From NCBI GenBank assembly GCA_021234535.1, contig CM037843.1, forward strand, positions 17,329,911-17,393,910: DNA of 64,000 bases. Direction: 5' to 3'. The notes beneath the pieces are model-generated. The model worked only from the letters and a program-made list of their open reading frames with translations. It made no database searches and had not been told where the DNA came from. Made by a program: the position numbers and the translations under genes. Positions 1-12,100 of the stretch are shown here, piece by piece. Source of the stretch: Stichopus chloronotus. Its lineage: Eukaryota > Echinodermata > Holothuroidea > Aspidochirotida > Stichopodidae. Each line of letters opens with the position of its first letter. Position 1 is the first letter of the stretch.

Positions 1-58
1 TTCAATACTTATTTTATGAGTAACCATGTCCTGTTGTCTTATTCCATTTTACAAATAG

Positions 59-160
59 TTATGCAACCATCTTCATGAGAATGCGGCTTATTTACGACCT
101 GTAGAGCAAGCTTTCAAGAAGTTCTATGATAGCGTTCATGAAGATACTTTGACAACTCTG
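59..160 (+). CDS. PPP1R21: PPP1R21 exon a (first exon in the window)
   Basis: The exon follows a pyrimidine-rich acceptor ending ACAAATAG and stops at donor CTG|gtgagt. It is 102 nt, 34 codons, phase 0 at both ends. It encodes LCNHLHENAAYLRP and continues to HEDTLTTL. The human protein has an equivalent segment with LHENASYVRP and an ITEDTV-like stretch, so the match is strong although the exon is short. In the human protein this helical segment lies just after the long N-terminal coiled coil. The preceding exons lie before base 1. Confidence 0.92.
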
Positions 161-3100
161 GTGAGTAATGGCCCGGCCTTATCTGTATGTGCCTTTTGGT
201 GGGGGGTCCAATTTTGAATTCTACTTTCCTACTTTTTCTCCACTTTCTGCAGAGTCACAGTTAAAGGGTGTGTGTTAGTGAGTTACTCAATAAGGGTGGA
301 CTATAGCAAGGTTGTTCACCGTACTGCTTTTTGGTTCCTTGCGTTAGCAAAGGACAGTCAGGTTGGCCCGTGTGTATGTATGTGTGTGTGTATGTGTCTG
401 TGACACTGGCTTGGGAATGCTCTAACTCAGTAGGGGAAAGCTGGATGAAAGTCAAACTTGGTATGTAGTTCTGCCATGTTGAGAAGGTGTGCCCTATTGT
501 TTTTGGTGGAGTCAAAGGTCGTCTGCAGACACTGGAGGCAAAACTCTGAAAACTTCTTTAACAGGATATCTCAAGAAATAAGGCTTGGAGAAAGTTTATA
601 CTTGGTATATGGATGCATTATGGTAGTGGTGCCTTTGCGTTGTTCAAGATTTGGGGGTCCAAGGTCCAAATAGGCCATTGTGGAGCATTTTATGAAATCA
701 TGCAAAATGCCTCTTCTCCCACAGATTGTATGGTATTAAATTGAAATTGTGTCACATTACACCATGGTAGTGGTTCCTTCAAGTTGTTCAGGATTATTGG
801 TCCTATATGGGCCATTTTATTAAATCATGCAACATGTTTCTTTTCTGCATATTTTGTTTGACAATGTGTAAGGTTTGTCAAATACGCATTTTGGTAGTGG
901 AATCCTTTGCAGTGTCCAACATTTGTGGGTCCAAGTTTAAAATGGACCATATGGGCCATTAATTATTACATTGTGCATAGGTAAAGTTTCTTCGACCAAT
1001 TATGTTACAAAGTTGGGGCTTTTTCACATTGGTTTTATGGTAGTCCAAGCCTTTGGCCGATCAGCATTCTTAGGGTCAGATGGGCTATACTGCCATTCAT
1101 TTGTTTTCATCATTTATATCATGCTGCTGAATGGGTATTAGTCAATCATTAAAGTAGGCAATTCTCCTGGCAATGTAGTTAGTTCATCAGGTATTCAGAT
1201 GTGTTGTTTATATTTGGAAGAAGGGAACCACCTGTGCTCCTACCAATCACCTCCCTCAGCTGGGGTTAGTTAGGTCAGAGAGGCAGCTTCCTATTTAGAC
1301 ATTATCTGTTTGAAAATAAAGGTCAACAGAGGGGGAAGACAGGTCCCAATTGATGGTCATTAACATTCATCATTGGTTTCATTGGAATTATTTGTGCAAA
1401 AGCTACCATTCCTTTTTCAGCAGTTTGATAAAGGACATTGCAAGCTGCTTTCTAGTTCAGATAAGTAGTATAGTAGTGGAATACATTTGGAATGCGATAA
1501 ATTGTGGATTATCCATGGTTAAGTTAAGACTAAAGGACTACTGTTAAAATAATCATGCAAGGAACCACAGAGCCCATCGGGGTTTTGTTCTCATTACAGT
1601 GGTTACCAAGAGATGTGAAGGAGGTTAGAGGTGTGTAATGGGTTGTGTTTCAGAAAGACATGTCTGCTATAATTTAATAAATAAGAGGATATGTTGTCTT
1701 GCTTGTCCAGTTTTGACATTTACAAATTTATCACTTTACAAATCTGTTGTGGTAACACCAGAGTTCGTCCAGAAGAGTGTATATATCAGACCTGGAGAGT
1801 CTACATTTTTGCTTTCCTTCGGTATTTTAGGAGACGGCTGTCGATTTTGGAGAGGTTGCTGCCAATTTCAGTAAATATGTGAGATACCACGAGACAATAT
1901 TGCCATATCAGCTTCTAAGGTAAGCCATGTACTGGTCAATGGATAGAAATAATGGTATTTCTTTGATTTTACTCTTTTTCATTTTAATCATGTCATTTGA
2001 TTCATTTGGTTTGTTTTAATCATTCACTCCCCTTCATATGTTTCATTCACATTATTCCTCCACCGACTGTAAATTTGCAGGTAATTTGGATTGAAATTTA
2101 GCATTTTCACACAGACCAGTCTAACACTTTCAGGCACTGAATAATTTTCATGGAAAGAGCAAATCTCAGTATAGGCACATGTAACAAACATAGTAGTAAC
2201 TGTTATTAATGACAGGAAATACAGTAGACCATAAAAACAACATGTACGGTGGAAAGTCTGAGAAAGATTATAGTTAAGAACGAGAAATATTCAGATTGAA
2301 GAACAAATATTAAAGTTTCAACAATTTAATGGATGTTTATTGGTTACACTAAGAAAAACCGCCGGGGTAAAACACTAAGAAATTAAACAGATTTGTAATT
2401 GAACTGTTTAAGTTTGTTCTGTTTCAAGGATGGTCTCAAGGATCTAGTTCAAACCGTCCACACTCAAAAACTTACCCCTCTCACCGTCATTCGGTCTTTT
2501 TCAAACCAATCACGCAGGACACACTCCCAGCCAACACACACGCACACACATGCACATCAAGAGGTTCAGAACACATCACAATGACTGCTAGGATCACACC
2601 CCTGCTATCAAAGGAAACAACTATGCCACATCATGGCAGCATAAATAAGTAGAATATTTCAATTGATTAAACATTGAGAGCTATTTTCCATTTTGTAGAT
2701 ATCCCATGGATTGTTCTTTGCGACAGATGTAATTTTGTTTGCTGAAATTAGAGTTTTACTTGCAGTTTGAACATTTGTATCTGCATTTGGAATTTTTTTT
2801 AAAAAGATAAAATGGAAGTGATATCAGTAGCAAGCAGGTCAGGAAGCGTAGTGAACCAAGTAGGTACAAGGTGATCAAGCTTTGGAGTGAACTGGTCGTG
2901 AAGACCTGGATAACTAATTCACCCCACTCAGTGTTTCCTCTAAGAAATCACCCATTGGGTTGATATATCTAACATCAATCTTTACTAGAAGTTTCAACTG
3001 CATAAAACTGTTCACTCACATTTTGATGCTCACACCGGTCCAACTTTAATCAGGAACCAAAAGAAAATCCCTTTCTCCCATTTCGTTTTCCCCTCACAAA

Positions 3101-6100
3101 ACCAGTGCATCAAGTTGACAAGTCATTTTGTCAAATTTGCATCATAGTGGCATAGCGGAAACAACTGCCCCCCATTTATATGTGTTTAAGTTTTGCAATA
3201 TCACACATGGAAAAGCTCCCAACTGGGTGTTCATTCGGTCTCTTCTATTTCAGTTTGGAAGAAGAGTGCGCCATCTCCTCTTGCCCCCAGACCCTGGAAT
3301 CCCGGAACATGGACGTCCATTCCTCCTTTAAGAGGATGTGTTCGGCTCTGGTAGCACTAGAATCGTACGTCTCCCTCCTGGCTTCAGCCAGCACTGCCTC
3401 GAGTACCCTTCTGGTGTCCAACTATCCGGAGATCTTCAAGAAGTTCGCCGAAAGCGCCTCGCACCTCTCTCGCACTCTGCACGGTTCGTATAATTACCGC
3501 CTGAAGCAGACAAACTTTGCTATGCACCTGAAGCAAAGATGCAAAAGCTGTGTTATGGAACATTTTTGTCATTTATTGAAGGTCTCTCAATTATTTCAGG
3601 GAACATGGTAGAGGAGGGAAAATTAAAATCATGTCACATGCTTTATCAAACTATGCAAGTTAAATTAATGCTGGTGTGGTGATGATTCTGTTTATAATCG
3701 ATTATGTTTATCGTTTTCAACAATCAACTGGAATGTCACTCCAGTTGCCAGTCCAGCAGAAATGAGTACCTGAACAAGCCCGCCTTTGTATAATTTTGAT
3801 ATAAGGCTATGTTTTCAAAATATCTCCTCGCTCTATAATCCATAGCGCTACTTCAGTCAGAGACAAAGATAAGGAAGTGGAGGGGTGTGCAGGAAAACAG
3901 CCAAGTCCCACCCTAGAATGATGTTGAGGCTCCCTCCAGAAAGAAACATCTTTATAGCAGCATGTGGGCCAATCACCCCCAAGTGTTTAAAAAAGCACCC
4001 TTCCTCCCCATACCCTCCCTCTTCTTTTTGACCATTTGAAATTGGTGAATCAGCAAACCCTGGAAGATTCTAATTCTGTTGATTGTCACATTGACATTTG
4101 GGTCTCCATTTGCCCGCAGATGTTTCCAAGAGTTACAACTTGAAAGTCTCCCTGGAGCACCAGTTACCAACGGCAACTCAGAAGTTGAAGACCACCGACG
4201 AATGTGTGGTATCATCCCTGATCTCTTTGGTGACCTCTACTGGAAAGGTGAGCTGCGACACTGTCCGTATTATATAAGCACGTGCTACATGATTCACTCT
4301 TGTGAACGGTGGAGTTCCACACTAACAACTTTATTCTGCAGTACAGATGAAAAGGTTTCAGTCTTAGTGTCCTACTGATACTAGAAGATAACCAGCATTG
4401 ATGACGTTACCTCGATAGTTTAAAGTTTACTTGTGTAAAAATTTGACCCATTTTTTGCTTTAATTTTTACTGGATGCACTTGTTGTAACACATATAAGCA
4501 AGATTTCCAAATTTTGTATTGCAAAAGGAGTTTCCATGAAACCGTGTGTCACAAATTCACTGGAAATTTCAGGATAATGTAGCTTGAAAACAGCCAAAAT
4601 TTGGAACGTAGTTTTCTGTGCATATTATCCGTTTTTATCTCAAAAAATCAAATGGTTGCATGTTATGCAGTCACAGCAATGTCATTCTAGTTTGTCTATT
4701 TCTATGGATTATACACAATAAACTGGACCAATACTAGCAGTTGTCGTTAGCATTTCCAAAACCAGAAGATTGCTTGCAAACACAGAAATGGATAAACGTT
4801 CATAAGTGGAAAGGTATTTGCATCACTGTAATAGTAGGAGTAGTTACTGATTTGTCAATCCCTTTGTCCTGTATGGCATAGAGGACATTCGAAAATTGAC
4901 CACATTTGACAGGTAGAAATACAACCATGGCATGTCTCTCAAAAATTTTGTTTCTCCAGAAATGGAAAGAGGTGAGATTCGACAGTCCATTCCTTGAGAA
5001 ACATTAGAAATTCTAGACCGGTGGCTCCTATCGGGGACAGTATTGCCACCCCCCGGAGCATTTTAGTGACTCAATGGTTGATAAAATGGTAGGGGATGGC
5101 ATGAGGCATTTGAAAAAAACAAAAAAATGAGGTATTGCATAAAATTTGAATGGGAGCTATCGAACAAACAAATGATTTTTCATTACAATTCCATTTCAAC
5201 TATATCAATTTTTTCACTGTCCAATTATGAAAGGAAGGGTGTAATCACAATATGCCAGCAAAACTGCTCGGTTTCCCAAAGTCTTTGAAATTTCTTCCAC
5301 GTCATATAAGCAGTAGTGATATTCCAAAAAGAAAATATCGATATATCGGCAACAAAATATACATAATATCGATATTATCTGGTATTTCACAGAACAGGTA
5401 CACACAATATGCTACTGCACATATGGACCCAAACTGTGGGCTTAACACATGTTTTACGATACTTTAAAAAAAGAGCAGTTTGACTGACACAAAGTGTATT
5501 GAAACTTATTTTTTTTCTACTTAATTTTCACCCCATTCTCGTATTCTCAAATGTTCCTTTTCCCATGTGAATTGTTTGAGGTGTATGTTTGCCTCCTTGA
5601 ACCCATTTTTACCCCTATCCCGAATGCCTTACCTGAATAGTGTAACTTGTGAACCTACACTCCGTAACTACTATAGGAAAACAAAAGTGGCAGCTATTAT
5701 TGTCTTTCAACAGCAGCACCTTGTACATTCAGTAAAAAAAAAACTGCTATGCATTGTATGCTCATCGTGCTACGCAAGGGGTATTTTGGTGAGATACTAG
5801 ATATTCTCATACACTGGTGTGTTGTTTTGGAAACCGACTGTCCAATCAGATCGCTCATCGCGAGCTACCAACAGGTGTTGTGGGCGGGGAAAGCTGGGGC
5901 AAGAGCCATATATGGATGTGAGCGTGTGCCGCTTGCCATCAGTACCTATCACATGCAATCGCATGACTACAGATATTATAGTAGTTTCTCTGTATTATCG
6001 CCGTTTATCAAACACGATAAAATACAGACTTTTCTATAATATAGTCTCGCCGATAAATATCGGCGCAGTGAAAATGCAGGTAACCGTAAATATACAGACA

Positions 6101-9100
6101 TTAGAGTAGTTTCTCTGTATTATCGCCGTGTATCAAACACGATAAAATAGAAACTTTTCTATAATATAGTCTCGTCGATAAATATCGGCACGATGAAAAT
6201 ACAGATTTTCTAGTGCAGCGCATCGTGTTATAAAACGATAAAATATAGACTTTTCTGTAAATGTAGTCTGTGGATAAATATTGGGGCAATGAGAACATAG
6301 GTTTTGGGGGAGTGAAATGTGTGATTATATGCGGGATTTGTGTGGCTTGTAACTGCGGGTCATGCGGGATGCTGTACTACTGGGCAGCGTGTTAAAACGA
6401 TATATAGACTTTTTCGGTAAATATAGTCTCGCAAATAAATATCAGTGTAATGAAAATATAGGTTCTCTGTGAGTGGAATGTGTGCATCATTTACTTGCGG
6501 GAAGGGTTTATGTGGCTTTTACTGCAGGTCACGCGATGTACTGGACTATTGGGGGATGTGCATAAAACGATAAATATAGACTTTTTCTGTAAATATAGTC
6601 TCGTGGATAAATATCGGTGCAATGAAAATATAGGTTTTCAGTGAGTAAAATGTGTGTACGTTACATCATGCCAGAAGGGTCTGCGTCACACAAGGCCAGG
6701 TACAGGATCGGAGGCGGGGCTTTTCCAGAGTATGTCCAATCAGTGCTGTGAACACGCATACCCCAGTCATTCACTACACAACAACTGTTTTAGACGGCGT
6801 GAAACTGGGCAGTTTGACATAAAAATAAATTATCTGGATGTGCTTTGACTGACTTAGCGTGAACTTTGCGGTAAATCTTGAAACAGCGTCTCCATGAAGA
6901 TAGAAGTAACGATATATAGTTATAGATGTAGCAGTCTATATTATCGATATTTTTCTACATTATAGTATTTTCTATATATCGATATAGTTCCAAGGTGGAT
7001 ATTGATAATATTCCTGAAAACGGGATATATTATTGATAATATCGATGTACCGCTACTGCTTAACGTCATACAATCTTCGCTCATCAATACATTTCTTACA
7101 GTCAGTCTGTGCGTTATAATGTGATACTATTAAAATAGATGCACCACAAAAGCCCTGCCTGGTAATTCTCAGAACAATTAGACAATACATATTTTGATTG
7201 GTATTTTATTAACATGGTGGGTGGTGGGCAGTTTTCCAATGCCCTTCAGTGAAATGGGGTGTTGAGCTGTAAAAGTTGGGAACCACTGCTCTGTGCAAGA
7301 TAATATGGAAGCATAGCCAATAATATCCATTTAAAGTATGAAGGGAAAACCGCGTTTCACCTTTGCTTTTTATTGTTGAGGCTGAAAATAAATGTTTACT
7401 TGCAACTTTCTTCTGTGATGTACTGGTAATTAGTAGGTGTTAGTGAAGTCTGCAAAAGTAGTATTGTGAAAAATTTATGTGAACGTGTAACTGCTTTAGT
7501 CGAGGCATGACACACGTTACCATGTATCATTTCGTTTTGTACATTGTTTTCCATAATATTTTTGAAACTTTGTCAACATTTAGTCCTAAAGGTGTCCTTC
7601 TCCAGAAATCTCACATTTGATGATTGAATCAGCTTACGTCATGGACTGAGATAGTTTGATACAACGTTATGAATTATTAGTGTTAAGACACAAGTAAGGT
7701 CATGTATGTGTAGGCCATTTGATTTTCTTCTCTTTCTTTTATACTTTGCTTTGCAAATCTTTAAGAGTTTTGGTCATCCAACCAAGTAACATTTTAAGCT
7801 TTATTTACTTTTCTTTTTAACGAATCACATTCTTCCAGTCCACCCATTTTATTTCGTCTCGTTCTCTCCAGTTGGCCAACTTTTTGGTGACCAATCAGGA
7901 GTTCTTTGCGACCCCAATTGAGTTCAGGACCCGAGGGCACAGCTTTTCAAGCTCAGTGAGGGACAAGGGATCTTCACCCACCGTAGCACAGCTCAGACAA
8001 CGAGCGATGGCTTACATGGCCAAATTGAACAGGGTAAGAAACAGTGAATTGGTATCAGACTGGAACTTCAGAATTTACTGATCATTGTTAATCTAGAAAA
8101 CTGGCATAAGTAAGTGTGGATATATTCATCCCCCCCTCCCTTTTCAAGTGGAATAAGGTCATTCATATCAAATATGTAAGACCTTGTAATGTAGAGGAAG
8201 ATTGCTGTACTGTGATGATGTAAATAGTTGGTCAAAGTCTTCAATGAAGTGGCAGGAGCTGCACCTGCAAAGGGTGGCACCATATCAGATGGACTTTCCT
8301 TTAAGTTAGATCTGCAAGGCGTGTCCCGTCTCTGCAGATTGTTATTTTGACAAATGAGTAAGGTTGGAGAAGCCACTAGTAAGGCTATATGAATTCAACC
8401 TGTTAGCATTAATCAGGAATTGCAGACTTGATATTTCATTTGGAGAAACAGAGAGATGGGTAATTCTAAACTAGTCATCTGAAATTCTTGGGCCCCCATG
8501 ACATTGGTCCAGTTGAGATCATGTCTTTCTTGTGTTCAGTTGGTAATCTGTGACTAATTTAAAGCAGTTGTTTTAAACTTAAAGAACAGTGGATATGTTG
8601 TATCAGGTGTAAATATTTGTAAATAAGTTAATTAAAAAAAAACAGGCTGTCAGAAAGACTGTCATTCTACTTTAATTTGAGAGTAATTCGAGATACCCCA
8701 AATGAAACAGGAATAACCTAGGGGAAGCAATTGCTTCTGAGGTTGGTTCATGGATGGCGGTGTTCAGTCGTGGACCTACTCAAGCACTGGAGAGGATGAC
8801 ATGCTGTAGCTCTGTATGATGTGGTGATGAATTCTAAATTACCTACAGAGGGAAGCCTGCTTAGATGAGTGAAAATAAGATTTAGAGAAGCAATAATTTT
8901 TGTGAGCACTTTTATCGGAATTACATCATGGTTGGTAGTATCATTAATAGTGTCCAAATTATGTGAGGGATATTGCAGTCGACAGTTTTGTCCGTGACTG
9001 TTGTAATAGCAAAGAGGTTGTTGAGAACCCTCTTCTAAAGGACTGTAAAATAAAGTTTCAAGTAGGTACAAAAGGGGAACACTTTAAATACGATGTTTAG

Positions 9101-12100
9101 AGTCAATTGAGGTTGGAACGCCGAACGTAGTAGTAGGAAGGAACATCATAGTAGGGAGGAACTATGTACATGATTATCAGTACAGGTTTGGCTCATTTTT
9201 GCTGTTAGTTAAAGAGAGGGTGGGCGATGTGGAGGAGTCAAGTATTCATTTAAACTCTAGGGCTACTGACAGTCCTGATGACCAGAGAAAAAGGAGCAAG
9301 GTCTCATGATGATGTCACATTTTCTGTCTCCTCGTCAGCCTTGTCCACAGTCCGTACCTTACGAGACCGCAGTCACGGAACACAGCGTTTTAATCAGTTC
9401 CGTGGAGAGCAAAGAGGGTTTGACGTCTCAGCTGCTGGAGACCAAGGACAGGGTAAACAAGCTCTCAGAAGAGAAAGAGCATTGGTCACTCGAAGCACAA
9501 CTCATCCAAATGAAACTGGAACAAGAGAAAAAGGTGCGTAAGAAAAACTCTCCAAGTAGCAAACATGCAAAGGAAACACCAAGCCAAGTGATGCATTTTG
9601 AATCATGCCATTGTACCCCTGAGGTCATGATGGGGGTATCCAAAGCTGTCATTGGCCTGTTAATGGTAACATTTGAGGAACTGAGGGTAGTTAAGTTATG
9701 TCTGTAAGGTTATTTTATTTACCTATGAATAAAGTCAAGAGGTCATGGTTATGTGTAAAATGGAAAATAAAAATGGAAATGAAGATCATGGAAAATCAGG
9801 GTACAACATGGAAAAACACAAAAGTGGGAGAAGAAAAACATGTGCAATATTTAAAGCGTCCAAATAGGCAACTGTTTCAGTATTTTACGATTATTTTCAA
9901 AGTAATACCATGTCAATCCATTGTGATCCAAGACTCTATAACCCCACCGAAAACATAGAGAGTTGGCTTGATCTTGGTGCTCCATCTGCTCTATGAAAAA
10001 CCTGCGCTTTGCATGGAGGAATATCACGATTTAATATTGCACACATGGAAAGCACAGTGTGAACAGCTGTGGCAGGTGGCAAGCGACATCGTATCACTGT
10101 ATGTACATACACGTACAACGAACACAGGCTTCACAGATTATGGCGTGGAATGCTAGTTTGGCACGATGAAAAATTTTTTCATTTAGAAAAGGAGGAGGAG
10201 ACAGACCATGGCTTTTACAAAACGTTAAGTCTTTTCGTTTTGAGTTTTTTTTTCCATGGATTTGGAAGTCTCACAGAGTAAAGTCGACCCGACCCTAATC
10301 GTCGTCTTGTTCGTGAATGATCTTGATCTTACATCAGTCATAATTCTCCTTCGGAGAGTGATATTCCCAGTCAAGGCTGTACATGTTTTGCTCCCACTGA
10401 ATTTATCATGTGCCAAAAAGAAACTCATCAGTCGCATCAAAGCACATTCATTTGTCTTCACAAAGGAAAGTTTTCATTTATTCTCAAGTTAGAAAATTTT
10501 TTCAAAGAGTTTTATCCTGCTTGGGAGAGGTTCACATATTAGTCTCAGAATTTGTGGTTTCTCTCTATCTCATTCGTCTATCCTTGACTTAAAGTTCTCG
10601 CACAGCTTCCTCCAATAAGTACCCAGTCTTTCAATTCAGGTGGATGTAAATTTTTTTCACACACAGAGGCATTCAGAAGTCCAGCTCATATGTGTCACAT
10701 GATGAAAGAAATCAGCAGGACTAAAAATTCATATCAACCCCTCCGCATTCGTGGAAGTTTTTCCAGTTCGACGAAACGTTTGCAACGTTCTGCTTTGTTA
10801 ACACAATTTTCACTGTGTCCTTCAGGTTGTGAGTGACAAACTGGCTCTCAAAAGTCATCTTGCCATTCTCCTTTCTTTTTTTTTTCCAAAATTTCACCAG
10901 AAACCGCTCTTGAAATTGATTATAAAGTCCTGGAACCAGTTATTAAGTCTTGTGGCATTTTTCCCCCAAATTTGTGAAACGGCCAATGTAAGGCTGGATG
11001 CGAGTCAACCCACTGCCCTGAAACAGCAGTTTGAAAATGTGAACAACCTTTTGTGTAGTTGATGTCTCTGAGTGTTGTGCAACACCTGAGGTCATGCATT
11101 TTTGACAACCGTAGCCACTTTTTGCCCCTGTTCTTGACTCGGGCAATGCATCTGAGCTGAAGCCTGAACCAAAAACATACTTATCGGCTTCGAAAATCTG
11201 GGACCGTGAAAAATGTCAGAGAAAAGTTTGCTTGACTTGGGAGGCTGAATCCAGTTGTAACCATCATAATAATCCACAACCAACCACACTGGACTGTTTG
11301 AACCGAGGGATGCATAACCAATAAATTGCCCCCTCTGGTGTATTCATTAAGTGTTATTGTTTTATATTTATGGAAATTTATTCAAAACCTTGCATTTCAA
11401 TGGGGCAGTGGTATTTAAGTGATGCATAATCCAAAGAATTATGTTTGTTTTCTGGAAATGATGTGTCATTGGGATAATAAAAATGAAAATGCAGCTGGAA
11501 AATTTGAGCCAAGGTCACAGAATAAATTGAACAAAATTGCCATAATCTGAAACATCAAATGACTGCGATTGATGCATAGATGCAAGGAGGTGATAAAAAT
11601 CATTAATATCCTTAACCAAGTTCATTGCCATCATTCCGCAGCGAAATGACGAGTTGGAAGATCAGATGACGAAGTTAATGGCCAGTCAAACGTCGCCCTC
11701 GGCAGAACTCCGACAGGAACCTCCGAAGGAGCCGCAGACTGTAAAAACAGGGAAGGATGCTGCTCCCGCGGCAACGCCAGAGGAGGTAAAAAATGAACAT
11801 ATTGAGCTTCAACACTTACCTCTGAGACGCAAGGATAAACAGTTAAAACAGCATGCTAGCTTTACAGCGATAATCAGGATTCGTATCCCTGAATTACTCT
11901 TCTTTTACAAAGCCTACATCTTGCCATTTGTTTGTCTTGTTAGAGGAGTAAACATTTCTTAAAATCTGCAGCACCATCATTTATCACTTTTTACCCCCGT
12001 AGTTGTGGAGGGGGCAAATGTCTTAAAGGGCATTGTGGACAAAAAACCTTATGTGTTATGTAACATCAGGTTAAATCCAATCATAAGCATTGCTTGGTTT

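Larger units (their letters stand above)
4248..7871 (+). other. Intron after exon d, mostly a decayed transposon-like element
   Basis: 3624 bp with donor gtgagc and acceptor TCTCTCCAG. The middle 2.3 kb (5019-7288) looks like a non-autonomous hAT-type element carrying subrepeats. The flanks 4248-5018 and 7289-7871 show nothing recognisable. Confidence 0.8.

Noticed and set aside
2521..2560. CA-rich tract as a CRISPR-like or regulatory array
   Set aside because: It is an ordinary imperfect microsatellite. There are no repeat-spacer arrays in the window.
3128..3611. ATG-started open frame through exon c as a stand-alone gene
   Set aside because: Its conserved part is exactly the spliced PPP1R21 exon; the extensions at each side are intron read-through.
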